This document shows, piece after piece, positions 16,362 through 24,453 of a DNA stretch of 43,832 bases. The stretch is from CTSOIL-112 sp049291875 (GTDB lineage: Bacteria; Pseudomonadota; Gammaproteobacteria; Burkholderiales; Burkholderiaceae), in the NCBI GenBank assembly GCA_049291875.1, contig JBATQE010000002.1, forward strand, positions 1 through 43,832. The letters run 5' to 3'. Under the pieces are notes generated by a model, which did not search any database, had not been told where the DNA came from, and was given only the letters and a program-made list of their open reading frames with translations. The position numbers and the translations under genes are program-made. Each line of letters opens with the position of its first letter. The stretch's first letter is position 1.

Positions 16362-17393
16362 ATGGTGACACAGGCTTCAACGACGCAAACCGGCACCCCA
16401 AGCAGCGCACAATCCAAACATGACCCATTGGCGGCGATTCGCCCCGATATGAATCAGCTCAATGAAGTGATTCGCCAGACCTTGCACTCGGAAGTGCCGC
16501 TGGTGAACCAGATTTCGGAGTATTTGATTTCGGCAGGCGGCAAACGTCTGCGTCCGGCGATTCATCTGCTGCTCACGCGCGCGCTGCAAAATGCGTGCCC
16601 GCATTCGGCATACACGCTGGCGGCAGTGGTGGAGTTTATCCATACGTCCACGCTGTTGCACGATGATGTGGTGGATGAATCGGATCTGCGCCGTGGGCGG
16701 CAGACGGCGAACGCGATGTTTGGCAATGCGGCCAGCGTGCTGGTCGGTGACTTTTTGTATTCGCGCTCGTTTCAGATGATGGTCAGCGTGCAGAGCATGC
16801 GCGTGATGGAGATTTTGGCCGACGCGACCAATGTGATTGCCGAAGGCGAGGTTTTGCAGTTGCTCAATGTGCACGATCCTGACGTGACCGAGGCGCGCTA
16901 TATGCAGGTGATTCATTATAAAACCGCGCGACTGTTTGAGGCTTCGGCGCAGTTGGCCGCGGTGATGAGCGGTTGTACGGCGGAGCAGGAGGCGTTGTGT
17001 GCTGCTTATGGTCGTCATCTGGGCGCGGCGTTCCAGTTGGCCGATGATATTTTGGATTACGCGGGCGATACGGCGGTTTTGGGTAAAAACGTGGGCGACG
17101 ATTTGCGCGAGGGTAAGCCGACTTTGCCGCTGATTTATGTGCTGGAAAATGGTTCGGATGCGGAAAAAGCGATGGTGCGAGCGGCGATTGAGAATGGCGG
17201 TATTGATCAGGCGCATTCCGACTTCACCACGATTTTGAACGCGATCAAGTCGAAAGGCGCGCTGGATTACACGCATCAAAAAGCCGAGCATGAAGTGGCG
17301 GCAGCGAAAGCCGCTTTGGACTTTTTGCCGGAATCTGAGTTCAAGCAAACCTTGCTGGCGTTGGCGGATTACTCGCTGGCGCGTGATGTGTAA
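16362..17393 (+). CDS. ispB: octaprenyl (polyprenyl) diphosphate synthase
   Basis: The protein has 343 residues, of which about 20 form a variable N-terminal leader. The trans-polyprenyl synthase motifs are GGKRLRPAIHLLL, the first aspartate-rich motif LLHDDVVDESDLRRG, GDFLYSRSF, GEVLQL and the second motif FQLADDILDYAGD, then GKNVGDDLREGKPTLPLIY. It builds the isoprenoid side chain of ubiquinone or menaquinone from IPP and FPP. The chain length cannot be read safely. The start ATG 16362 has AGGA about ten bases upstream. It begins a long rightward run of genes up to yacG. Confidence 0.94.
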   Translation: MVTQASTTQTGTPSSAQSKHDPLAAIRPDMNQLNEVIRQTLHSEVPLVNQISEYLISAGGKRLRPAIHLLLTRALQNACPHSAYTLAAVVEFIHTSTLLHDDVVDESDLRRGRQTANAMFGNAASVLVGDFLYSRSFQMMVSVQSMRVMEILADATNVIAEGEVLQLLNVHDPDVTEARYMQVIHYKTARLFEASAQLAAVMSGCTAEQEALCAAYGRHLGAAFQLADDILDYAGDTAVLGKNVGDDLREGKPTLPLIYVLENGSDAEKAMVRAAIENGGIDQAHSDFTTILNAIKSKGALDYTHQKAEHEVAAAKAALDFLPESEFKQTLLALADYSLARDV

Positions 17394-17440
17394 GCCGTTT
17401 TTGCGCAACAATTGCGACTCGTCAATCTAAAGGAACAACT

Positions 17441-18721
17441 GTGGATACGCTCCCGCTTTGGGCACAGATTTTAATTTTAGTAGGTTTGCTGGCGGTGGCT
17501 GGGTTTTTCTCGATCGCCGAGACCTCGATGATGGCGATCAATCGTTTTCGCTTGCGCCATTTGGCCAAGCAGGGCAACCGAGCTGCGATACGGACACAGG
17601 AATTGCTCGAACAAACCGAGCGTTTGCTCGGTGTGATTTTGATCGGCAATAATGTGATCAATACGATTTCCGCGATGTTCTCCGGTGCGATTGCCGCGCA
17701 CTACTGGGGGAACAATCAATATGCCTTGTCGATTGCCGCAGCACTTATCTCGTTTGCCATCATTATTTTTAGTGAGCTGACGCCGAAAGTCATCGGTGCG
17801 GCCTATCCTGAAAAAATTGCGCTGCCCGCCAGCCTGATTCTCAAGCCGTTGCTGACCATCATCTATCCGGCGGTATGGTTCACCAATTTGTTTGCCAATG
17901 GCTTGCTGCGTTTGATGCGCATCAATCCGAAGCCGGACGAAGAAACGCTATCGAGCGAAGAAATCCGTGCGTTGGTGCTGGAGCAAACGCCGTTGATGCC
18001 GAAAAAGCACAAAAGCATTTTGGTCAATCTGTTTGATTTGGAGGAAGTGGAGGTCAACGATCTGATGACGCCGCGCTCGAAAATCGAGGCGCTGAACATC
18101 AATGACGATATTGACACCATCCGCCATCAATTGGTGACCTGCTACCACAATAAATTGCCGGTGTACGACGGCGAATTGAACAACATCCTGGGGATTTTTC
18201 ACATCCGCAAAGCCTTGCATCACTTGGAGGACGGCTCCTTGACCATCGATGAAATCCGCAACAGCGTGAGCAAACCGTATTTCATCCCGTCCGAGACCGC
18301 GATTTTTGAGCAGTTGCAGCATTTTCAGGAGGACAAACAGCGGCTCGGCGTGGTGGTGGACGAGTACAGCGAGGTGCTGGGGATTTTGACGATGGAGGAC
18401 ATCATTGAGGAAATGGTCGGCGAATTCACCTCGGCGGGACACGGTGGTCAAAGTCGCACGGTATGGGGCGAAGATGGCTCGGTGGTGATTGATGCGGGAA
18501 CCTCGTTGCGTGAAGTCAACCGCCGTTTGAAACTGAATCTGCCCTTGGATGGGCCCAAAACACTCAATGGTTTGATTTTGGAAGAATTGCAAGACATCCC
18601 TGATGCGCAAGTCAGTTTGCGTTTTAACGACTGCGTGGTGGAAGTCGTGCACGTGGATGATCAGGGCGTGCGCAGTGCGCGTCTGTTTCGCCTCAACAAA
18701 CAGAAAAAAACCTCGCATTGA
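17441..18721 (+). CDS. HlyC/CorC family protein (CNNM/DUF21 with CBS pair)
   Basis: A protein of 426 residues. Residues 1-190 form a DUF21/CNNM membrane domain (LILVGLLAVAGFFSIAETSMMAINRFRLRHLA; IGNNVINTISAMFSGAIAAHY; FSELTPKVIGAAYPEKIA). A CBS pair follows (VEVNDLMTPRSKIEALN; LGVVVDEYSEVLGILTMEDIIEEMVGEF), then a CorC_HlyC domain near the C-terminus. Family members are linked to magnesium/cobalt transport or efflux; the old 'hemolysin' label is misleading. The start is GTG 17441, supported by AAAGGA six bases upstream. The gene lies between ispB and pilB, a common betaproteobacterial arrangement. Confidence 0.88.
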   Translation: MDTLPLWAQILILVGLLAVAGFFSIAETSMMAINRFRLRHLAKQGNRAAIRTQELLEQTERLLGVILIGNNVINTISAMFSGAIAAHYWGNNQYALSIAAALISFAIIIFSELTPKVIGAAYPEKIALPASLILKPLLTIIYPAVWFTNLFANGLLRLMRINPKPDEETLSSEEIRALVLEQTPLMPKKHKSILVNLFDLEEVEVNDLMTPRSKIEALNINDDIDTIRHQLVTCYHNKLPVYDGELNNILGIFHIRKALHHLEDGSLTIDEIRNSVSKPYFIPSETAIFEQLQHFQEDKQRLGVVVDEYSEVLGILTMEDIIEEMVGEFTSAGHGGQSRTVWGEDGSVVIDAGTSLREVNRRLKLNLPLDGPKTLNGLILEELQDIPDAQVSLRFNDCVVEVVHVDDQGVRSARLFRLNKQKKTSH

Positions 18722-18765
18722 GCTCGCCAATAGGCGCGTTCAATCATTATTCATAGGAAAGCACG

Positions 18766-20001
18766 GTGAACGTTATTCGCTCGGTTTCTCTCGTTAGCGC
18801 GGTCAGTGGCGCAGGTACGCAGATTTTTGATGCGCAGGACGCGCCAGTGGTGCGTTATATTCAGGATTTACTCGCGCGCTTGGTCGGCGAGCGCGCATCC
18901 GACGTGCATTTTGAACCGTTTGCCGAGGATTTTCGCATCCGTGCGCGTATTGACGGTGTGCTGCATGAAGTGGCGCGCCCTGATCTAAATTTGCGTGAGC
19001 AGCTGACCGTGCGTCTGAAAATCATGGCGCAGTTGGACATTGCCGAAAAACGTTTGCCGCAAGATGGTCGGCTGAAATTAACGATCACGCCGAATCAGTC
19101 GGTGGATTGTCGCATCAGCACCTTGCCAACTTTGTTCGGTGAAAAAGTGGTGGTGCGCTTTTTGAATGCGCAGGATACCACGCTGGATTTGCATGGTCTG
19201 GGCTACGAGCCGGAGCAATTGCGCATCGTGGAAGAAACGCTCAAACACCCGCACGGCATGGTGCTGATGACGGGGCCGACGGGTAGCGGTAAAACCGTGT
19301 CGTTGTACGCCTGTCTGAATGTGCTCAATCACGAGGGCGTGAATATTTCCACCGTCGAAGACCCCGTAGAAATTTTCATGCACGGCATCAATCAAGTCAG
19401 TATCAATGAAAAAGCCGGTGTGCAGTTTGCCACCGCTTTACGCGCGTTTTTGCGCCAAGACCCCGATATTTTGATGGTCGGTGAAATCCGCGATCTGGAA
19501 ACCGCCGATATTGCGGTCAAAGCCGCACAGACGGGGCATTTGGTCTTTTCAACCCTGCATACGAACGATGCAACGATGGCGCTGACCCGCCTGATGCAGA
19601 TGGGCGTGACGCCCTACAATGTGGCGGCATCGGTCAATTTGATTGTGGCGCAGCGTTTGGTGCGGCGACTGTGTTCGTGCAAAAAGCCGGTCAAGCTGGA
19701 TGCATATTTGCTGCAAAGTGCGGGAATGGACGAGGCACAAGCGCAACAGACCGATTGGCAAGCATTCGCGCCCAATGGCTGCGAGCAATGTTATGGTACG
19801 GGCTATATCGGGCGCATCGGGATTTTTCAGGTCGTACCGGTCTTGCCGAGTATGCAATCACTGATCGCGCGCAATGCGTCGTCGCAAGAATTGAGCCAAC
19901 TGGCACAAGAAGAAGGTTATTTAAACCTGCGCCAAGCCGGTTTGCGTAAAGTGGTGGCGGGCATCAGCTCGCTCGAAGAAGTCATGTCGGCCACATTGTA
20001 A
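18766..20001 (+). CDS. pilB: PilB/GspE-type assembly ATPase, short form
   Basis: A protein of 411 residues from GTG 18766, which has AGGA upstream. It starts directly at the N2 domain (ASDVHFEPFAEDFRIRARIDGVL). The ATPase core has Walker A GPTGSGKT (170-177), STVEDPVE, Walker B DPDILMVGEIRD and TGHLVFSTLHTNDA. A four-cysteine zinc site follows (CSC at 303-305 and CEQC at 339-342). The N-terminal MshEN/T2SSE_N domain (about 150 residues in usual PilB) is missing, with no open frame upstream to supply it. The protein powers pilin polymerisation in type IV pili or type II secretion. With pilC and pilD next to it, a pilus role is likely, though a GspE role is possible. Confidence 0.87.
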   Translation: MNVIRSVSLVSAVSGAGTQIFDAQDAPVVRYIQDLLARLVGERASDVHFEPFAEDFRIRARIDGVLHEVARPDLNLREQLTVRLKIMAQLDIAEKRLPQDGRLKLTITPNQSVDCRISTLPTLFGEKVVVRFLNAQDTTLDLHGLGYEPEQLRIVEETLKHPHGMVLMTGPTGSGKTVSLYACLNVLNHEGVNISTVEDPVEIFMHGINQVSINEKAGVQFATALRAFLRQDPDILMVGEIRDLETADIAVKAAQTGHLVFSTLHTNDATMALTRLMQMGVTPYNVAASVNLIVAQRLVRRLCSCKKPVKLDAYLLQSAGMDEAQAQQTDWQAFAPNGCEQCYGTGYIGRIGIFQVVPVLPSMQSLIARNASSQELSQLAQEEGYLNLRQAGLRKVVAGISSLEEVMSATL

Positions 20002-20011
20002 CAAGGTGACC

Positions 20012-21274
20012 ATGAATACCGCACCGCCGAATCCCCCAAGCAGCCCAAATCCGTCAGCATCAGCCCATAGTCGGTCTGCGCCGCAGCCCGTTCCGGCTTT
20101 AAAACGCTACACCTGGCGCGGACAAAACCGCGCGGGGCAGGATTTATCGGGCGTGCTGTATGGCGTGGACAAGGATGCGGTGCGTGCGCAATTACATCAG
20201 CGCGGCATTATTGCGCTGACGATTCGTCACTCCGGTGAGCCGTGGCTGCGACGCGTGTCCACACGCGAAGTGACGCGCTTTTTACAGGAATTATCGACCT
20301 TGTACGATTCGGGCGTGCCGCTGTTGCGTATTTTGGATGTACAGTTGTACAGCGAGCCGAAACCGTATTTTCGCAACATCATACAAACCATTCGTCTGGA
20401 TGTGGAGCGTGGTGAAAACCTGCACACCGCGCTGCGTCATCACCCGAAAATTTTTGATGAATTGAGCTGTAATTTGATCGCCAGCGGCGAGGAGTCGGGG
20501 CGCTTGTCCGAGGTCTTGCGTAATATCGTCCAGTCGCAGGAGCAGCGTCAACGCATCCGTTCGCAGATTCAAACCGCGTTGTGGTATCCGATTTTTGTGT
20601 TCTTGGCCGCGATTTTGGTCTGGACGCTCATTTTAACCTTTATCGTGCCGGTGTTTGAGTCGGTGTATCGTACTCAGGGCAAAACTTTGCCGTGGTTGAC
20701 TCAGTTTTTGATCCAAATATCACACAGCATACGCGACAATTGGCTGATTTGGTTGGCGTTGATTGGGCTATTGCTGGCGTTGCTGGCGCGTTGGCGACAG
20801 TCGCGTTGGCAGGGCGTTTTGGATCGCTGGCGGATGCGGATTCCGCTGATTGGACGATTGCTGCGGCAGGCGTGGCACGCGCAATTTGCCCGTACCTTGG
20901 GTCTGCTGTATCAGTCGGGCGTGCCGCTGTATCAGGCGCTGGAGACCTCGGCGCAAACGGTGTCCAGCGTGACGATGCGTCAATCGATTCGCGCGGTGAT
21001 TCAGGACGTGCTCAATGGCCACAGTCTGTCGCTGGCCATGACGCAGTATCCGATTTTTGAGCCGAGTTTGATTCAGCGGGTGCAAATCGGCGAAGAGTCC
21101 GGCTCGCTGTCTACGATGTTGTTGCAACACGCGCAGCACAATGAGTTTTTGGTTGAGCAGGGTATCAAACGCTTGTCTTCACTGATCGAGCCGATCATGG
21201 TGCTTGTGGTCGGTGTGACCGTGGCGATTATGGTGATCGCGCTGTATCTGCCGATTCTGAATATAGGTATGTGA
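20012..21274 (+). CDS. pilC: type IV pilus inner-membrane platform protein PilC (GspF family)
   Basis: A protein of 420 residues. After a proline/serine-rich leader comes YTWRGQNRAGQDLSGVLYG, then two T2SSF domains. The first includes TRFLQELSTLYDSGVPLLRILD; the second includes AQFARTLGLLYQSGVPLYQALETS. Three membrane helices are seen (WYPIFVFLAAILVWTLILTFIVPVF; WLIWLALIGLLLALLA; and the C-terminal IMVLVVGVTVAIMVIALYLPI). It forms the platform on which the PilB-type ATPase acts. ATG 20012 is preferred over the in-frame GTG 20006 because AAGGTG lies directly before it. The pilB stop is ten bases upstream. Confidence 0.93.
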   Translation: MNTAPPNPPSSPNPSASAHSRSAPQPVPALKRYTWRGQNRAGQDLSGVLYGVDKDAVRAQLHQRGIIALTIRHSGEPWLRRVSTREVTRFLQELSTLYDSGVPLLRILDVQLYSEPKPYFRNIIQTIRLDVERGENLHTALRHHPKIFDELSCNLIASGEESGRLSEVLRNIVQSQEQRQRIRSQIQTALWYPIFVFLAAILVWTLILTFIVPVFESVYRTQGKTLPWLTQFLIQISHSIRDNWLIWLALIGLLLALLARWRQSRWQGVLDRWRMRIPLIGRLLRQAWHAQFARTLGLLYQSGVPLYQALETSAQTVSSVTMRQSIRAVIQDVLNGHSLSLAMTQYPIFEPSLIQRVQIGEESGSLSTMLLQHAQHNEFLVEQGIKRLSSLIEPIMVLVVGVTVAIMVIALYLPILNIGM

Positions 21275-21276
21275 TC

Positions 21277-22128
21277 ATGGCATGGGCTGATGGGTTCGCG
21301 TGGTTTTGGCTGCTGCTGTGCGCGGCGGCGTTGGGCAGTTTTGCCAATGTGCTGGTGTATCGTTTGCCGATGCAGATTGTGCGGGCGTTTGATGAAGTGG
21401 ATTCGAGCAAGGGAGCATTTAATATCGCCGTGCCAGCTTCGCATTGCCCGAGCTGTCACACGCCGCTCAAGTGGTGGCAGAATGTGCCTCTGATGAGTTT
21501 TATGCTGCTGAAAGGGCGCTGTGCGTTTTGTCATGTGCCGATTCCACGTCGTTATTTTTGGATTGAATTGGGCACGGTATGGATTGCCATCGCGTGCCTG
21601 TCGTTGTTTGGCGTCGGTGTAAAGGCATTGGCGCTGTTTGTTTTGTTGTACGCCCTGTGGGTGTTGAGCTGGATAGATGCTTTGTATCAACTGCTGCCCG
21701 ACGTATTGACGCTCGGTTTGCTGTGGGCTGGCTTGTTGCTGCGGGCGTGGTTCGCGCCGATGAGTTTGGGCGATGCGGTTTGGGGTGCGGCGTTGGGCTA
21801 TGTTTTGCTGTATCTGCCGCATGTGCTGTATCTGAAATGGCGCGGCGAAGTCGGGCTGGGCTTGGGTGATGCGAAATTGTTGGCTGCGGTGGGTGCGTGG
21901 TTGGGGCTGGTGCATGTGCCGACGGTATTGCTGTTGGCTTGCGTGGCGGGTTTGATGTATGGCGGCGTGCGATTTTTAGGTTATGCGCGCGCGACGCATC
22001 GTGTGGAGGTGCAGGATTTAGTGGATTTACGCAGGGTGCGCATTCCGTTCGGGCCGTTTATCAGTATGGCGACGGCGTTCATTGTACTGTGGCAACATAC
22101 GCTGATTTTTGCGGGGTGGCAAGGATGA
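21277..22128 (+). CDS. pilD: prepilin peptidase / N-methyltransferase PilD
   Basis: A protein of 283 residues with about eight membrane helices. The N-terminal cytoplasmic loop has a zinc site of two CxxC pairs (CPSC...CAFC). The two catalytic aspartates fit SWIDALYQLLPD and the GxGD motif in GLGLGDAKLLAAVGAWLG. The enzyme removes the short leader of type IV prepilins and methylates the new N-terminus. ATG 21277 lies two bases after the pilC stop; GTG 21271 in frame is an alternative. The end is close to coaE, as in many proteobacteria. Confidence 0.94.
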   Translation: MAWADGFAWFWLLLCAAALGSFANVLVYRLPMQIVRAFDEVDSSKGAFNIAVPASHCPSCHTPLKWWQNVPLMSFMLLKGRCAFCHVPIPRRYFWIELGTVWIAIACLSLFGVGVKALALFVLLYALWVLSWIDALYQLLPDVLTLGLLWAGLLLRAWFAPMSLGDAVWGAALGYVLLYLPHVLYLKWRGEVGLGLGDAKLLAAVGAWLGLVHVPTVLLLACVAGLMYGGVRFLGYARATHRVEVQDLVDLRRVRIPFGPFISMATAFIVLWQHTLIFAGWQG

Positions 22129-22138
22129 AGGGGGCTTT

Positions 22139-22858
22139 ATGAATGGTGTTTTGCAGATATTGCGTCCGTATTTACGTCCATCGTTGCATGTGATGAGTGA
22201 ACACGCGGAGTTGCCCGCTCATGTGCTGAATGTGGGATTGACTGGCGGTATTGGCTCAGGCAAATCGACCGTGGCTCAGCTCATGCAGTCGCATGGCTTC
22301 GCGGTGATTGATCTGGATCGTATTTCGCATGAGTTGACTCAAGCCGGCGGTCGTGCCATCGCGCCAATCGTGGCGCACTTTGGTTCTGTGGCGATGGCTG
22401 CGGACGGTGCGCTCAACCGTGCCTTTATCCGCGAGCGCGTGTTTGCCGAGCCATTGGAACGCGCGGCGCTGGAGGGGATTTTGCACCCGATGATTGAGCA
22501 AGAGGTTTTTGCGCAGGCGCGGCATTGGGCGCAGCAGGCCCAGTGCATCGTGTACGATATTCCGCTGTTGGTGGAGAGTGAACGTTGGCAAGCGCGTTTG
22601 GATTGGATCGTGGTGGTCGATTGCGAATCAGAGGTGCAATTGCAGCGAGTTCGTGCACGTAACCCGCAGATGGATGTGAAAACGATTAAAGCCATCATTT
22701 CGGCGCAAGCTTCGCCCGATCAGCGTCGAGGCATCGCCAATGCGCTGATTGATAATCGTCAAAATACGCCCAATCGCTTGAATCTAAGCCGTCAAGTCGA
22801 TATACTGACCAACTATATCAGCACACTGTGCGTGCAGAAGCAATGTAAGCAAAATTGA
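22139..22858 (+). CDS. coaE: dephospho-CoA kinase
   Basis: A protein of 239 residues, of which the first 33 or so are an unusual N-terminal extension. The kinase begins at VLNVGLTGGIGSGKSTVAQLMQ (P-loop GGIGSGKS). It continues with VIDLDRISHELTQAGG, GILHPMIEQEV and YDIPLLVE, then the lid VVDCESEVQLQRVRARN. It phosphorylates dephospho-CoA in the last step of CoA synthesis. ATG 22139 follows GGGGG at a usable distance, while ATG 22193 would give a protein of standard length but lacks a good site. The gene precedes zapD and yacG, the usual order. Confidence 0.94.
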   Translation: MNGVLQILRPYLRPSLHVMSEHAELPAHVLNVGLTGGIGSGKSTVAQLMQSHGFAVIDLDRISHELTQAGGRAIAPIVAHFGSVAMAADGALNRAFIRERVFAEPLERAALEGILHPMIEQEVFAQARHWAQQAQCIVYDIPLLVESERWQARLDWIVVVDCESEVQLQRVRARNPQMDVKTIKAIISAQASPDQRRGIANALIDNRQNTPNRLNLSRQVDILTNYISTLCVQKQCKQN

Positions 22859-22869
22859 CAAAGGTAGGC

Positions 22870-23727
22870 ATGACCCCATTTGTATCCACGTCGGACTCAA
22901 AAATTACCTTCGAGTTTCCGCTCAACGAGCGGTTTCGGACGTTTTTGCGCATTGAAAATCTGTTGAATCGTTGGCAATATTATCTGCGCTCAATGACGAA
23001 AGAAGACCATCACACCGCGATTTTGACCCTGCTGGATATTTATGATTTTTCGTTCCGCAACGATGTTAAAGGTGATTTGCTCTCCGAATTGGCGCGCTAC
23101 AAGCAGGCTTTAAGCCAATATTTCACTTCTCCCGATGTGTCGGAGGAAAAACTCAATCAAACGATTCTGCGTTTGGTGGATGCGTACAAACAAATTGAGC
23201 AGTCGCCCAAATTCGGCGGCAGCTTGGCTGAAAATGAGTGGCTGATCAATATCAAAAGCCGTCTGGTGGTCTCCGCCAGTGTATGCTCGTTTGATATGGG
23301 CTTTTATTATCAATGGTTACAGGACTCCGAACAGCGCCGGCTCAATGATTTGCAAGAGTGGATACAGCCGTTTGCGCCGATGTTTGACGCGGTGACGTTG
23401 TTGTTGCAACTGTCGCGCAATTTGGCTTTGACCAAGGACTGTGTGACGCATTCGTACGCCTATCAACAGCCATTATCCGGTCGTAAATTTGACATCATGC
23501 GCGTCGAATTTGCCAACACCAGCAATTACCTTCCCGACTTTAGCGCCAACAAGCACGTCATTTGGCTGCGCTTTGCCGCGCCTGTGGTGAGTGTGCGCTC
23601 AAGCGCAAAAACCATGCAACACGCCATGCAAGAGGAAGTGGCATTTCGTCTCGGCTTGTGCGGCGTGCCGGCCACTTCGCCGGTGGCGCAGCGCGAACAA
23701 GTTCATCCGTTTTACAGTGCGCTATGA
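22870..23727 (+). CDS. zapD: cell division protein ZapD
   Basis: A protein of 285 residues of the DUF1342 family. It starts with ITFEFPLNERFRTFLRIENLL, the conserved first segment, followed by helical regions (DIYDFSFRNDVKGDLLSELARYKQ; EKLNQTILRLVDAYKQIEQ). A beta-rich part follows and the end is PFYSAL. ZapD binds the FtsZ C-terminus and bundles FtsZ filaments at mid-cell. The ATG at 22870 has AAAGG seven bases upstream. The TTG at 22855 is unlikely. The stop overlaps the yacG start (ATGA), so the two are coupled. This is the coaE-zapD-yacG cluster known from many beta- and gammaproteobacteria. Confidence 0.94.
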   Translation: MTPFVSTSDSKITFEFPLNERFRTFLRIENLLNRWQYYLRSMTKEDHHTAILTLLDIYDFSFRNDVKGDLLSELARYKQALSQYFTSPDVSEEKLNQTILRLVDAYKQIEQSPKFGGSLAENEWLINIKSRLVVSASVCSFDMGFYYQWLQDSEQRRLNDLQEWIQPFAPMFDAVTLLLQLSRNLALTKDCVTHSYAYQQPLSGRKFDIMRVEFANTSNYLPDFSANKHVIWLRFAAPVVSVRSSAKTMQHAMQEEVAFRLGLCGVPATSPVAQREQVHPFYSAL

Positions 23728-23921
23728 GTGTACGAGTCAAGTGTCCGACCTGTCGTCGGGAAATCGCATACGATGCGCGTTCGCCGTTTCGACCGTTTTG
23801 TTCAGAGCGCTGCCGTCTCATCGATTTAGGCGCTTGGTCGCAGGAAAGTTTTCGCATCCCCGTGATTGAGGAAGACGATGGGCTGAATGTGCATACACCG
23901 CTGGATGATGCACCACACTAA
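23724..23921 (+). CDS. yacG: DNA gyrase inhibitor YacG
   Basis: A small protein of 65 residues with a zinc finger: VKCPTCRREIAYD and PFCSERCRLIDLGAW give the four cysteines (CxxC and CxxxC), followed by the conserved 'LIDLGAW'. YacG binds GyrB and can inhibit gyrase in E. coli. The tail is acidic (VIEEDDGLNVHTPLDD). ATG 23724 overlaps the zapD stop by four bases. It is the last gene of the rightward run and is followed by a clear terminator. Confidence 0.93.
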   Translation: MSVRVKCPTCRREIAYDARSPFRPFCSERCRLIDLGAWSQESFRIPVIEEDDGLNVHTPLDDAPH

Positions 23922-23935
23922 TCTCAAATCAATGT

Positions 23936-23966
23936 AAAAAACCGTCAGAGACTGACGGTTTTTTGT
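23936..23966. terminator. Bidirectional intrinsic terminator between yacG and the lipoprotein gene
   Basis: ACCGTCAG (23941-23948) pairs with CTGACGGT (23952-23959) over a three-base loop. It is preceded by an A-run and followed by TTTTTT, so it can act on both strands. It serves the convergent yacG and the leftward lipoprotein gene. Confidence 0.88.
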
Positions 23967-23989
23967 ACGAATCGTAAAACTATAGGCGA

Positions 23990-24289
23990 TTACTGTTTGC
24001 CATCGGCCGTGCGAACCGCTTCTTTGACATCGGCTGCGGCTTTGTCTACTGTTGTTTTGGCAGCGTCAGCCGCGTTTTTGGTCGCGTCAGCAGCTGCGCC
24101 GGTTGCGGTTTTGGCTGCATCGGCTGCAGTTGTTGCGGCGCCTGCGGCTGCATTTTTGCCTGCATCTACTGCGGTGGCAGCGGCGTTTTTAGTGGCGTCA
24201 ACAGCAGATTCTGCTTTTTGGTTCGCGCCACCGCAGGCGGCTAAAATACCGGCTGAGAGCAATACGGCGATCAGTGAGAATTTTTTCAT
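23990..24289 (-). CDS. small alanine-rich lipoprotein with 11-residue helical repeats
   Basis: A protein of 99 residues. It has a lipoprotein signal peptide (MKKFSLIAVLLSAGILAAC, lipobox LAAC, Cys19). The mature part is nearly all Ala, Asp, Lys and Thr. It is built of imperfect 11-residue units such as AVDATKNAAAT, AVDAGKNAAAG and ADATKNAADAA, predicting a long amphipathic helix. This resembles LEA-group-3-like or murein-lipoprotein-like helical proteins, but I recognise no named family. The ATG has AGGAG six bases upstream. It has its own promoter candidate and the shared terminator, so it is probably a single-gene unit. Function unknown; stress-linked envelope roles are only a guess. Confidence 0.8.
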   Translation of the reverse strand: MKKFSLIAVLLSAGILAACGGANQKAESAVDATKNAAATAVDAGKNAAAGAATTAADAAKTATGAAADATKNAADAAKTTVDKAAADVKEAVRTADGKQ

Positions 24290-24385
24290 GGGAAACTCCT
24301 AAAATAAAAATGTGTGAGTCGGTTCACGGGTTAAAGTAGTAAAGCAGCAACGTAAAAACGCTGCGTCATTAAACACAGGTAGCGA

Positions 24386-24391
24386 ATTATA
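24386..24391 (-). promoter_or_regulatory. Candidate -10 box for the lipoprotein gene
   Basis: On the minus strand the sequence CTTTATAATTCG contains TATAAT about 97 bases before the ATG. No consensus -35 is seen at the right distance. Confidence 0.35.
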
Positions 24392-24453
24392 AAGAAAAAA
24401 TCCTGTGCGCGTGCGGAACCGCCGCTTTTTTACGCAACGTAATCGGATTGCGC

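Noticed and set aside
16377..17411. 344-codon minus-strand open frame opposite ispB
   Set aside because: It is the mirror of ispB codons, with no motifs, and the IspB motifs are complete on the plus strand.
21073..21915. 280-codon minus-strand frame opposite pilC/pilD
   Set aside because: Gln/His/Arg-rich shadow without motif; the plus-strand genes are certain.
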